Assembly (NCBI GenBank): GCA_944472135.2
Contig: OX235267.1
Span: 36,177,312 to 36,241,311, forward strand
Direction: 5' to 3'
Origin: Trichobilharzia regenti
Lineage: Eukaryota; Platyhelminthes; Trematoda; Strigeidida; Schistosomatidae
Length of the DNA stretch: 64,000 nt
In this document: in pieces, positions 9,945-20,424 of the stretch
Position numbering within the stretch: the first letter of the stretch is position 1
Layout of the letters: each line of letters begins with the position of its first letter
Notes under the pieces: generated by a model
Database searches by the model: none
Seen by the model: the letters and a program-made list of their open reading frames with translations, nothing else
What the model was told of the DNA's origin: nothing
Program-made: the position numbers and the translations under genes

Positions 9945-10378
9945 ACATTAGGACTGTCAAAAAAATTAAAATTAGTTAGGCTTATTCAAGTGTTGGTTTA
10001 TCGGGATTTTGATGGGTAGAAAGAATAAATAAAGGGTTGGTTAAGGAAACGTTTTTACTAATATGTCATACAGAAATTCAAAAAAGCATTATTAACAAAA
10101 TAGTAGAACTTGGAATTATACCCAGGGTAGAAGGAGAGGGTGGACAAGGTTCTTCTATGTACATAAATCAGGGCTTTCTAACCGGAATTCTAAGGCCTTG
10201 GCAATGCAAAGTATACGGAAGCTTACCGTATTCAGGAGGCTTCTTTTTACTTTGTAGATGACTTTTCACGAATTCTTCTTACATATTGAGTGACTAGTGT
10301 TGAATGTTCAATTATATCACTCTTTATTGATCTACTGTCACCTTTTCGCAGCCAAACGAATATAATTCCAAGTTCTAC

Positions 10379-10606
10379 TTTTTTTTCCTTCACGTTCCCA
10401 GTGGAACATAGGGCCTCAAGCTAGTTGAGGTTTCTGTAGCAGTGTTTATTTTTAAAGGATGGGGTTGCTAGCCTCATGCCCAACCCTTCCTCTTTACCAG
10501 CATTATTTCTGGCTTACAGAGGTAAAGGAGTGCGTCGGTGGCCGGGGATCGAACCCCTGACCATGTGCATCGTCGGCGAGCGTCTTAGCCGCTACACCAC
10601 CGACGC
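10379..10606 (-). mobile_element. tRNA-derived SINE, family A, nested in the TIR element
   Basis: Minus strand: head GCGTCGGTGGTGTAGCGG, B box GGGGTTCGATCCCCG, tail ATGTTCCACTGGGAACGTG and poly-A. Close to the 7396 copy. No clear target duplication seen. Confidence 0.85.
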
Positions 10607-10938
10607 AGAATGCTTTTTTTGAATTTTTGTATGACATCTCAGTAACATCTTTTTCTAAACCAACCCGTTATTTACACTTTCTACCTATCACATAATTTCT
10701 TTTGGGCACGTTTCTCCATACTCTTTCATTAACATCCTATTTCATATTACGCACACCTTGTCAATACTTACTTATCTTCACTCAACCAACCCCTTCCTCT
10801 ACTAGTTACAATTTGATCACTCATCACATTTCCGAAACATCTTGATGACGTAAACAATAACCCTAACTAATCTTCATTTTTGTTTGATAATCCTGATGTA
10901 CACAGACACACACATACGAAATAATTATATATGAATGC

Positions 10939-11002
10939 TACTGTATAGGTAAGTGAATGAATTCGTCGCCAAAAAGAGACTCTTGTCTTAGCTTTTTGTC
11001 CT
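10939..11002 (-). repeat. Right terminal inverted repeat
   Basis: Reverse complement contains GGCGACGAATTCATTCACTT, matching the left end. About 23 bases separate its outer edge from the right direct repeat, unlike the left side. Confidence 0.7.
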
Positions 11003-11025
11003 TATATTCATATCTGTCTGGGTAA

Positions 11026-11905
11026 ATTCGTTTCTGAGAAGCATAAGATGATGCTGCAGGACTGGACTACATCGACTCTGATTTTAAAGATTGGAAGTAA
11101 AGTGGTAGAGGGTGGGAAGCTGCCTCATCTCTAATGGATTGATTGCTGATGAAATCTCAGAACACGTACAAAAGGCTTGTGTGACACTTGCCAAATTACA
11201 TAATCCGACCACCGATCAAAGGACGTGTGTATTTCATAGCAATTCGTTCCTTCCTTCTTTAGGGCTGAAACATGACGATTGAAAGTGGAAAATATGAAAA
11301 GGTTAGCTGTCTTTTACCACAAGTGTTTGTGTTCTATCTCTCGTGTTAAGTGGTATAATATGCTGAGTGATATTCAGGTTAGGTGTAGAGTTGTAGGTAG
11401 GAAGGCCAAGTGTCATACGATGAGGTTATTGAAGCTACATTGATTGAGATGGCTACGAGATGTGTTACGCATTCCAAGCCCCCCCCCTCACCTTCTTCGG
11501 TGAGTAATGTTAGCTAACATAGAATTATGTCGGTAAAATCAAGACCTGGCATCATTCCACGAAGTCTTTGACAGTTAATCTGAGCCACGTAGGGAGGTGT
11601 AGACTGTCTGGTTGGGATTCTCGGGATGCTGAGGAGCAATGGCTGGAGTCAATTGGTGGTGTATTTCGAGATCGCTCTCAGTGATGCAGATGCATTCACT
11701 TTCTGCGATCCTCATATCCACTAAACCGTCATATTTTTCCAGGTTACTATTCTTTCTGCTTCACAAATGTGTTTATTAGCATTCTTTTGAGTCACTTTTT
11801 CTGTCTTTTTTCTTCCTTTGTGTGGTACATGGAGTGTGGCAACTTGAACTGTTGTACTTCTGTATAAAGTTCAATATTGAGGCTATCAGTCAGTCAAAAC
11901 AATTG
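11026..11905 (+). pseudogene. RTE-clade LINE relic, right piece
   Basis: Continues the 9728 copy: KMMLQDWTTST, then ENMKRLAVFYHKCL, SISRVKWYN, LRWLRDVLRIP, and the 3' UTR (GGAGTGTGGCAACTTGAACT) ending in CAGTCAGT repeats near 11900. Many stops and frameshifts. Confidence 0.78.
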
Positions 11906-12183
11906 AAGTGAGAGTGAAAACATTCATAATAAAGCTCAGGAGGCTTCCACCTTTTTAGCAACAGACAACCGAAGTGGATTCAAACTGTACTTTATATTGA
12001 ATACTTCAACCTTCTAACGTCATACTTTGTACTAACTAAAAAATGAGAGATTGACGTGTTGATAGCTATTCAATCGTCTTAAACTTGACTTTCTTTAGAT
12101 AAATTAAATAAAGTAAATAGTTAGCCAATCTATTTCTCTATCCTGTGCGCTTACATCGATTAGTTCAAGTGAATGATTACATG

Positions 12184-12432
12184 TACATCAATGGTTCACA
12201 ATGGCAAGATACTTGCCAACCATGCACGTTGTCCATGGTTCGATTCCCCACTGATGCACTCCTAAATCTTCACCAGTCTGTTGGTTGATAGTAAGCCCAG
12301 AAAAAAAGGTAAAGATTGAGAGTGAGGCTGGTAAGTAACCCCACCACTTGAAAAAACAATACCACAACGTCTACTGAGACTTCGGGGTTTAAAGCCTGAA
12401 GTTCTATGTGGAACTAGGAATACAGAGGAATT
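12184..12432 (+). mobile_element. tRNA-derived SINE, family A (diverged)
   Basis: Degenerate head TTGCCAACCATGCACG, B box TGGTTCGATTCC, TGATGCACTCC boundary, body TGAGGCTGG...CCCCACC and tail TCTATGTGGAACTAGGAA. Confidence 0.75.
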
Positions 12433-12940
12433 GAGAAAAAGCAAACAGATTTTATGTACTTTCAAGTTGAATGACATTTTTGGCATTTATCTACTGTGTA
12501 TCACTGAATGAAATTTAATTAATCTAAAGATATACCAACCTTAAATTTCAACAGAGAGAAGAAAAGGCGTGATCTTGAAGAAAGATAAAGCCTTCATTGT
12601 TATACTTATTCTTAATAAGATTACCTAACTAATCTATGGAAGAGTTGTCTTTCCTGAGAAATAAAATTAAATAGGATAATTCATTTAAGTAATCTCGCGT
12701 GTAATGAACTGAGAACTGTACAGTACATGTATGCGTGATCGTGTGTGTGTGTGTAACACGAACAATAATGACTTTAACTTTAACAAAGTAACTCACTAAA
12801 CAGTAAACAACAACGGTAAATAATCATTTTCAGTTAAATTTGAAATAATTAACATTCATATATGTATAGGGGAATCAGCTCATTGTGATAGAATAATTTT
12901 ATTCATTATACATATAACACACAAAATGATACAGTAATAT
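12433..12940. other. Unassigned stretch
   Basis: No gene or repeat family recognised apart from a short GT run near 12738-12754. Confidence 0.5.
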
Positions 12941-12946
12941 TTGTCA

Positions 12947-13172
12947 GTGCATCGATAGTTCCATGATAGAATGCTTGCCAGCCACATATACGATTCGGGT
13001 TCGAATCCTAGCCGATGCATTCCCAAACCTCTGTGGTAATAAGCCTGATAAAGAGGGAGGATTGAGCGTGAGGCGTAGCGACTCCAGCTCATAAAAAGAA
13101 CACTACCTCTACACTGAAACATTGAGGCTCAAGATTGAAGCCGGTTATATGTTCCCATCGGAACGCAAAAGA
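12947..13172 (+). mobile_element. tRNA-derived SINE, family A (diverged)
   Basis: Head GTGCATCGATAGTTCCATGA, B box GGGTTCGAATCC, GATGCATTCC boundary, body GAGGATTGAGCGTGAGGC and tail ATGTTCCCATCGGAACGCAA. Confidence 0.78.
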
Positions 13173-13417
13173 ATGAAAGAAGAATAAGAATGATTTGTTT
13201 ACTAATGATATTTTTAAATATTCCCACTGTTAAGAATTAGAACAAGACATATAAGCGAACAATATTGTTGTTTTCAATTATATCTTCTTCAGGTTTTACT
13301 CTAAATTACATAGATTTATATATAAATATGTTAAACAATGACAGTGAGTTTGTGGATCAAATAATAATAATGTGGTAAATGTTTAGACCGTCAGTAATAA
13401 CGATGATTATAGTGATA

Positions 13418-13715
13418 ACAAAATATGCAGGAGAAAGTGGAGATGGATTGGACACTCGGGGCTGAGGAGGGCGCTGGATGACATCGCGCGCGCGTCAGGC
13501 CATTGCTCGAGTGGAACCAGGCCGAAAGGGGAGCGGCGAGTGGGTCGTCAGTGCAAAGGTGACATGGAGGAGATCGTGTGAAGAGAAGTTGAGACAGTAA
13601 GGACTAACATGGATGCAGGCGAAAAGTACAGCAGAAGACAGAAACAAGTGGAGACGTACAGTTGAAGCCCTATGTTCCACTAGGAACCCAAGGGAACAAT
13701 ATAATAATAATAATA
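13418..13715 (+). mobile_element. LINE-2 3' end fragment
   Basis: Encodes the C-terminal end of LINE-2: RRKWRWIGHSG..., then KSTAEDRNKWRR and EALCSTRNPREQ (13613-13700), one frameshift apart. The tail is CTATGTTCCACTAGGAACCC followed by ATAATA repeats. It closely matches the 41.7-kb copy. Confidence 0.85.
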
Positions 13716-13719
13716 AAAT

Positions 13720-14395
13720 AATGATAAGGTTTATGCAGGTGGCGATAAAAATAACAAAGGTAGTAATATGTGTATATGTAGACGATTCAATAAATAAAAT
13801 AGGTCAAATCTTAGAAGTTACGCAATACTAAGGGTGAAGTGGACAGATAATCAGAGTTCAAATAAATATCATAAAAGTACAAAGGAGATGGAAAACAAGA
13901 AAGGGTGGGAGGGTTTTAATTAGACTTTACCTAGGCCAAAGGAGAGGAAGGCAGAGCAAACTTCTTTTGTCGTATGCAAAGACTAGGATTGTCCTCTCGA
14001 ATTAGCTATACATAAAAGGCGGATCCGAATTCCGTTTAAAAGGTTCAGTGGAATGCGATAGATAACTTTGCAAGCACTTTTTCCGTCCACTTGGTGACCA
14101 CTACCATCAAGCATATGAGACAAAATAGAACTTCTCATACATTTTATTCAGCCTTTTCCGAACCACGAAGGAAAATGCTTGCCAACACATATGTTGAGCT
14201 GTCTAGTTGTTCACCCTATATAGCTTTCTCTGCAGGAGCAACTAAATTTGTAGATACAACACATAGAAGTGGTACAGCTATGCAGCTTGTCTTTCTCTTG
14301 AGAAATCATAATTGGTCAGCTAGAAAATGACAACCAAAGGGTGATGGTGGCAGTATAAGTCCGTTTTATTGCTCTCGATAATTTGAGATGTAGGT
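13720..14395. other. Unassigned stretch
   Basis: The 79-codon frame at 14091-14330 resembles nothing I know and has no splice or repeat support. Otherwise nothing recognised. Confidence 0.5.
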
Positions 14396-14399
14396 CTTC

Positions 14400-14885
14400 A
14401 CTAGCCAGTCACGTTTCCATTAAACTGCAAATTTAGGGGCAATTATTTCTTTATAACTGTTGTCAGTTTCTCTTTATTATACCTGGTGTTCATGTGTCTG
14501 TCTCCTTATACATCTACTAGGATAACCCATTTGGACCAGCATAATATATTGTTCACTTATATGTCTTGTTCTAATGACATTTCATCACAGGCACAATTTA
14601 TTGCTTATAGTCATATCAAAATAGTCACATTTTTTATCGAATTTTATTAACATCACATCATTAGTCCTAACTGCTTTAATTTCACTGGCAATACACATAA
14701 GACAGGTTTAAACATTTTTGTGGCTAAGGCTTCAATGAATTTAAGTATGTGAACCAACCTCATTTTTTTACATATGAGTTTAAAGGCATTATTGAAATCA
14801 ACCTTATGACCCATCTCTATAATATGCTTCACCATAAATGATGTTGGACATCTATTTCCACGATCATTTGTATCCGGCGATTTTA
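14400..14885 (-). pseudogene. Penelope-like element remnant, C-terminal part
   Basis: Minus strand 14835-14653: VKHIIEMGHKVDFNNAFKL, then LKFIEALATKMFKPVLCV. This aligns with the PLE copy at 29.4 kb (RHLLDTGHEVD, LLKFAEAISIKRLKPDLCIQ), the end of the GIY-YIG domain. It seems to be the downstream half of the element whose upstream half is at 15731-16085. Confidence 0.7.
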
Positions 14886-15730
14886 CTTATCCTTCTTACC
14901 TTCTACATCATGAAGTTAAGACATTCTGGTATAACCCAACCCTAACTCCTGCAATTCGTTAACTCTCGCATTCTGCCTATTATTCCTTATTGTTCCCCCT
15001 TAGTTTTTCCTGGGCCGGCTACTGAAGAAACACTATATCTTATTATGTAGGATGTTAAAGGTTGTCAACAGGTTAAGCAACGTGCCACTTAACCAGCTCG
15101 TTAATATTCTGGTCGACAGGATCATGGACTCATGTGAAAAATGGGTTAAATCCATTCCATCTAACTCTGACCACCCTCTTCATTCACAACTCTCCCCTTG
15201 TATCTCATCAGGGAAAACCAGAAGCCTATATAGGAGACTATATGCTCTCACTAGCAAGTACAAAAACTCAACCATAAACTACTTAGCTCGTGTTCTGTGC
15301 AATAAAGAAAGCATTAGGCGTGATACCTATGACTTATTAAATAGTCAGTAGAACAACTGGATCTCGTCTTTCCAACTCATATCATTTATAGGTACAACGT
15401 TTTCCTTCTTTCTTTCTTTTCCTTTTCTCTTCTTTTGTTATGTGCTGTTTTGTTACTCTCCTCTTTACAAACTCTATTTAAAACATTTGTCTTCGTTCTT
15501 TCACACTCTGTATATCTCGACCTTTTTGTTACCGTTTACGCCAGTAAATATGCTAGTAGCATCTACTTTTCTAACACCTTCAAACATTCTGTTCAATCTT
15601 GGCTTTGCTACTGACATGCTAATATGTTGTAGTCAAAACTAGTCTGAGATTACCCTTAATCTACGTAGAATTTTATTTATTGTTAATGTACAAACTGGAT
15701 GCAATACTGTAGTAAAGTGCTGAGAATTGA
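14886..15730 (+). mobile_element. CR1-like LINE, 5'-truncated, nested in a PLE
   Basis: Encodes the C-terminus of a CR1-type reverse transcriptase: PSYLLHHEVKTFW-like start, then (15052-15351) MLKVVNRLSNVPLNQLVNIL, KTRSLYRRLYALTSKY and ending NYLARVLCN. The following 3' UTR (to 15730) matches 35457-35850 almost base for base. Its last about 60 bases, present at 35.8 kb, are missing, so the 3' junction was later damaged. Confidence 0.8.
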
Positions 15731-16085
15731 TAAACACAATGGGATGTGACACTATCGTTTGGATGCTGTAAGGGCTTACAAAACAGTATAGATATCGTTT
15801 TGTCTATGAAAATAAGTTTAGCTGCATAGTAAGTTCTATTATTTGCCATCTTGAGTCTTTGTTTAGTGACCAGACTTTGTTGATCACCTTTGAACGCCAA
15901 AGATACATAAACATCATTTCTGAAAGCCGATTGAATAGGCGGAGCTTTTGGTTGACACTTCCGTAATGCCTAATAAATATCAGCGGGTGATTGTTATCTA
16001 ACAATATTTCAGTGAGGTGTAGTGTTTCTTCTTCAATTGTGTCGGCAGTACATATACGGTAAATGCGCTTGACCAACACCTTTTA
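15731..16085 (-). pseudogene. Penelope-like element remnant, segment before the GIY-YIG motif
   Basis: Minus strand, frameshifted: VKRIYRICTADTIEEETLHL, EILLDNNHP, SLAFKGDQQSLVTKQRLKMA, NRTYYAAKLIF, SHCVYQFS. The F.GD...RL..A..RTYYAAKL order is typical of the linker ahead of the PLE endonuclease. It ends just where the YIG motif should follow. Confidence 0.68.
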
Positions 16086-16089
16086 TATA

Positions 16090-16450
16090 CTGTATTAAAC
16101 AGAAACTATGATAATTTAGATACTGTCCCGTCCATGTGGACTTTCTGTAGACAGATCGTTTTACTGCTCCGTCTTGTCAGGGGATTATATGAGTACATCT
16201 AAAAATGGCAAACAATCATTATTCTTTTTAACGTATGTTAGCGATATGCTGTCAGAACTCTATGGCTGACTGACTGAGTGATGAAATGTTAAGGGTTTTA
16301 ACCAACAACAACAACTAAATATAATGCCATACATTTATTTTTCCGCTTACACTCTTTTGTAGAAAGTCTATTCCTTTTACCATTAAAATTTATCACAAAT
16401 TTTCAAGTATAAGTTTCGAAGGGAACTTTTGTTTGATTGGTCGGAGTATT
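16090..16450. other. Unassigned stretch
   Basis: Possibly more diverged PLE upstream of the 15731-16085 segment, but no motif is clear. Confidence 0.4.
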
Positions 16451-16454
16451 TCAC

Positions 16455-16642
16455 CATCGGGTCGCAGTGGCTAAATGGTTTACGAGCTAGCTTGCCTAGT
16501 AACCAGAAGGTGTTGGGTTCGAATCTTGGCGGTTGGTGAGCACTAATGAAGAGCCCCAAAATATTAGGACGAAACAGTTGTTCAGTACTCCTAGGTTTTT
16601 TCTAATGGTTCTCTAACTGATGTCAGCTCATGATAAAATCCT
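16455..16642 (+). mobile_element. Hammerhead SINE (family C), degenerate ribozyme
   Basis: Head ATCGGGTCGCAGTGGCTAAA, B box GGGTTCGAATC, AUGAAGAGCCCC...GGACGAAAC, and 3' end TCATGATAAAATCC. The ribozyme core first base is changed. Confidence 0.8.
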
Positions 16643-16644
16643 TC

Positions 16645-17376
16645 AACTTATATCACAAATTCGTAATTTGCAAATGACGCAATTCTATAGTGAGAATTTA
16701 CCACAGTTTTCCCTTGAAAAACTATGACCATCCACATCACAAAAACATCACCTGCTGCATGCCAGACATGTCAATCAGGTAAGAAAGCATAAAAGCACGA
16801 CAGAATATACTACTCACTGATATATAAGTAGCTGGAAAAGTCATCCATGTCAACCAGTTAATTTACAAACTGCATAATACTAGTTCATTATTCAATGTTG
16901 ATTTAGACCACATCAATCAAGGCAAGTAGGTTAGTAGGTAAGCAATTATTACTGGCTGACACGTGAGTGGTTTTCAACTTATTCAGATCAATCAATAATT
17001 TCTTTCTACCCAATCTAACTGACACCTATGAATACATATCTATATATCTGCATTGTATTTCAAAACAGTAAATAGTTATGACAAGAAAAGAGTATACCTT
17101 AAGGTATACATACACACCAAAATGATTACTAAGACTGACTACAGTTAGTATTTAACTTTTACTGATATATTTGACTTTAAATGAATGAACAATAATAACA
17201 ATGGTATTAAAGTACAGCTTTAACTAACAGTCGATCACAAGAAAAAATTGCTTATTTACACAACTATATATATATATACTGTCATAGCTCTATATACAAG
17301 CATGCACACATGTATAAATAGTAAACATTATATTGAATGTAGAGTGAACACTTTATCAATAGACTCAGTCATCGAT
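16645..17376. other. Unassigned AT-rich stretch
   Basis: No supported features. A short TA run lies near 17266-17277. Confidence 0.5.
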
Positions 17377-17655
17377 TGAAGGATTTCATCATGAGCTGAC
17401 ATCAGTTAGAGAAACATTGGAAAGCCAACCAGGGAGTACTGGACAGTTGTTCATATCATCTTCAACATTATGCACCCACTACCACCGTTCGAACCCATGA
17501 CCTTCTGGTTACAAGGCGAGTTAGCTCGTAGACCATTCACCAGCCACTGGGAACCGATCCAATAGCCACCCCATGAATTCTAACTTCTGCCAATTCATGA
17601 CATAGCGCGACCATTTTGTAATGTCTTCTTCTTGGATGAGTTACTGCCTCAGGAA
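17377..17655 (-). mobile_element. Hammerhead SINE (family C), 3' part
   Basis: Minus strand: 3' end, degraded ribozyme, B box GGTTCGAACGG, head and leader, broken at ACTGCCTCA where an RTE leader fragment begins. Confidence 0.75.
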
Positions 17656-18215
17656 GGCTTGTGTTCTTTTGGAAGTGTGTGGGCGGTTGTTACTTCCCGG
17701 CTGCCCACACCGTGGAAGTTGAATGATTCTTCAGGTAAGTTGAAAAGAAGGAGGGTTAGTGTTGCGTGACGGCAGAGCCCAGGGGACAACTGCTTGAGGC
17801 CGGTCACACAAGGCCTGGGTGAACTGGTTTCTGGGATTGGTTCCGTATTAGTAAACTTACCGCCAGTTATGGACCACCGTAGGGTAAGTCGAGATGTACA
17901 ATTCTTGGGGTCGACCTTTTCTAACCCTCTCTTTCCAGAGTGGAGAGACAGCATAGCTGGCATGCTGGTCCTCTGAGGGAAACACCTCTGTTACACCCCT
18001 GTTCCCCAGCAGTACGACTTCGCCCTCAGACTCCCAGCAAAATGTAAGAAAGATTCTTACACAATGCCAGTAACTGCTTTTAGTCTAATCGCTATCCTAA
18101 CAACCTTCCTGGCATGGTAGGACCTGCAGGAACATTGGTTCCAGCCAGTGCAGCTTGTTGGGTTATCGCGATATGCAAGCCCGACCACCACATCAAGGTA
18201 GCAGCTATCGGTCGG
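17656..18215 (-). mobile_element. RTE-clade LINE 5' leader fragment inside a family C SINE
   Basis: Minus strand begins GACCGATAGCTGCTACCTTG and matches the 5' end of the intact RTE at 45.55 kb (GACCGAAAGCTGTTACCTTG), then GCTTTTAGT, TGTGACCGGCCTCAAGCAG and CCACGGTGTGGGCAGCCGGG. The downstream coding region is absent. ACTGCCTCA and ACTGCCTTA flank it. RTE insertions normally keep the 3' end, so a 5'-only piece is unusual. Confidence 0.7.
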
Positions 18216-18345
18216 GACTGCCTTACCTTCCACCTGTTGTACCCTACTGGTCACGGCTTCCCACTAGAGCCCCAGATAACTACCAACTTGAATAGGGCCA
18301 GTTGCCAGTGAGCATCAGATTAATTTTCAAGTACTGGTTTTTGTA
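18216..18345 (-). mobile_element. Hammerhead SINE (family C), 5' leader part
   Basis: Matches the leader of the 1666-2030 copy: CCAGTACTTGAAAATTAATC, CTCACTGGCAACTGG, GTGACCAGTAGGGTACAAC. It is the rest of the SINE split by 17656-18215. Confidence 0.7.
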
Positions 18346-18354
18346 GGGATTTTG

Positions 18355-18475
18355 TCTGATTGGTTGTAGGATTTGTTCATCAGCTAACATCAGTTAGAGA
18401 GCCATTGGGAAACCAGCCAGGGAGTATTCGACAGCTGTTCGTATCGTCTTAGTTTGGGAAACTTCAGCAGTAGGC
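18355..18475 (-). mobile_element. Hammerhead SINE (family C), 3' fragment
   Basis: Only the ribozyme region and 3' body remain (CTGCTGAAGTTTCCCAAACT, GGTTTCCCAATGGCTCTCTA, minus strand). Confidence 0.65.
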
Positions 18476-18837
18476 AGTACGTATTCAGTTATCGTTTACT
18501 ACAACTTTACAAATCATTCAGAGTTAATTCAAGTTCAATTTTCTAAATAGAAATAACACACACACACACAGAGAAACACACACGCGTAGGTCTAGTCTTA
18601 AATATTGCGCTATACATACAGTTCATATAAAGAGATAAATACACAAATACACACACACAAACCAAGGTACACATGACTATTAAGTCATGCTTATTGTTTT
18701 GTTTATCAGCAATATATATGTGAATGATTAACAATTGACGCCAGTATCTTCTTATTTTAAATACAACTACTAAGTGAAAGTGGATATCCAAGTTTACAAA
18801 TAACTTTTATCGAGATTACCTACGTATATGCAACGGC

Positions 18838-19040
18838 TTTGATCATGTGCTGATATCAGTTAGAAGATCAGTGGAAAACCACAGAGTATTGGATGTGGGT
18901 TTCGTCCGCCTACTCTGAGACTCTTCATTAGCACTTACCCACCAGGGTTCGAACCTTGAACTTTCCGGTTACAAGGCGACCTCGTAGACAATTCAGCCAT
19001 TAGGACCAGATCCGATGGGTTATAAATTCCAAGTTGTGCC
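18838..19040 (-). mobile_element. Hammerhead SINE (family C), degenerate
   Basis: Minus strand: head GGTCCTAATGGCTGAATTG, B box GGTTCGAACCC, ribozyme remnant GAGTCTCAGAGTAGGCGGAC followed by GAAAC, 3' body ending CTGATATCAGCACATGATC. Confidence 0.75.
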
Positions 19041-19044
19041 CATG

Positions 19045-20065
19045 AAAATAGTTAACACTTAAAATACTCCTATCTCATTCACTAAAAGATTAATAATGCA
19101 ACAAAAGATTTTTTATTTCTTGACTATGTTTTCTGTACATTTCTGATGTTCCGAGTGAAACATAGCTCTTAAGGTTTTGAAGTCCTGAGCTTACTAACAG
19201 GGACAGGCAAAGTTTAGGAGTAAATCGGCTTGAAATCAACTCCGAACGAATATCCAGCCACCAACTTAGCCGACTATCTCTTTTCACGTACACTAATTTG
19301 TAGAGTGTGGTAAATCATTTTAAAATCAAATTATTTTTCGCAAATATAACATACGGAGGCCTGTCTAAAATTGCATATAATTTCTCTTGTTCAATTTGTT
19401 TTAATCTATCACTATATGACCTTCAACGGTATTGTTTGTTCTCGCGCGTATTAAAATGTCTACAACCGGATATGACTTGGAAGTTTCTACTGAACTTGAC
19501 AAAAAGAATCATTGTGGGTGACAATATATCCCACCAATAAATGAATGAGTACAAACTGCCTCTGTCTGAGAAATAAAGCTAACTATCTCCCTGCAGTCTT
19601 TAACTATTCAGTTATATCCTTGGTTTTCAAGATGTTCACGACATCAACCAAATGTCGTACATTTCTTGAATGAAATAAAGAAGAAATATAACAATAGGGT
19701 ATTGGTTGGAGTCCTTCAAGTCAGACAGCACGGTGTGTCAAGAGATTCACTGTCATTTTCTACTTTACTTAAAGACACCCCAGGAGAAGAGTAAATATAT
19801 TAAGCAATACACTCTGCTGAAAACTATGCATATTATATAAACACTGTCAGGGATAAAGTTACTATTATTTTTCTTTTACTTTCTAAACTAAAACACTCAC
19901 TTAAAATTCTTCTATGCCATGTGATTTCTCACCCCTCCCCCAAAGGTACAGCAGCTATGGCAATAAACTAGAGGTTAACTTTTTTTATTCGGCAAGGAAC
20001 ACATTTAAGAATTCTTCTTCTGTTTTTATAACCTCAAATAGACTAATTATTAATTTTTTTTGTAA
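19045..20065. other. Mostly unassigned; possible SINE A tail near 19140-19195
   Basis: ATGTTCCGAGTGAAACATAG (19145-19164) resembles the inverted family A/LINE-2 tail. The rest, including frames at 19090-19293 and 19307-19540, is unrecognised. Confidence 0.4.
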
Positions 20066-20067
20066 TT

Positions 20068-20405
20068 GTATATCATTTTAACTGAATTTTTGATTTTCCC
20101 GTTGATTGATTGAACCGAAGTGCTCGGTCTCAGGTTGACACGTGGGCTTCTTGTGCGGATGCTTCGACCATGTCTGGGCATTTAATTAGTATTAAATTGG
20201 TGGATGGTGACTAGTAGTGGAATCCAGCCAGGATGCGCATTTCGTCCTATCTGAGACTCGTCATCTGGGTGTACCTGCATTTCTCAGTGAGTGATGATGT
20301 TCCCACCGAGGCCCGAACCCAGTACCCATAGTTTCAAACGCCAAAGCGTTATTCACTAGACCACTTGGGCCACGACAGCTAGCCACCTCTTGTACAACGA
20401 GTCAT
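20068..20405 (-). mobile_element. Sm-alpha-like SINE, full length, left arm of inverted pair
   Basis: Minus strand: GTGGCCCAAGTGGTCTAGTG (A box region), GGGTTCGGGCCTC (B box), hammerhead region (20221-20275), body CACCATCCACCAATTTAATA, CCGAGCACTTCGGTTCAATC and an A-rich end. Its upstream GTACAAGAGGTGGCTAGC mirrors the partner at 20425. Confidence 0.88.
20221..20275 (-). ncRNA. Hammerhead ribozyme remnant (Sm-alpha), core C changed to A
   Basis: Minus strand CCAG-AUGACGA-GUCUCAGAUAGGAC-GAAA-UGCGCAUC. The invariant first C of the core is A, and a CUGGCUGGAUU duplication follows. Probably inactive. Confidence 0.65.
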
Positions 20406-20424
20406 ATTATTTTAATCAAAAATT

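Larger units (their letters stand above)
9848..11025. mobile_element. TIR DNA-transposon-like element, non-autonomous
   Basis: About 1.18 kb with inverted ends: 9848-9903 against 10939-11002, sharing GGCGRCGAATTCATTCACTT almost perfectly. It interrupts an RTE relic and is flanked by direct repeats (9833-9847 and 11026-11040, ATTCGTTTCTRAGAA). An internal 74-codon plus-strand frame (10037-10261) is not recognised, and a family A SINE sits inside. No transposase visible. A 15-bp direct repeat is long for a known transposon family, so the class is uncertain. Confidence 0.6.

Noticed and set aside
10037..10261. 74-codon plus-strand frame inside the TIR element
   Set aside because: No transposase motif (DDE, zinc finger) or known similarity; too short to support a function.
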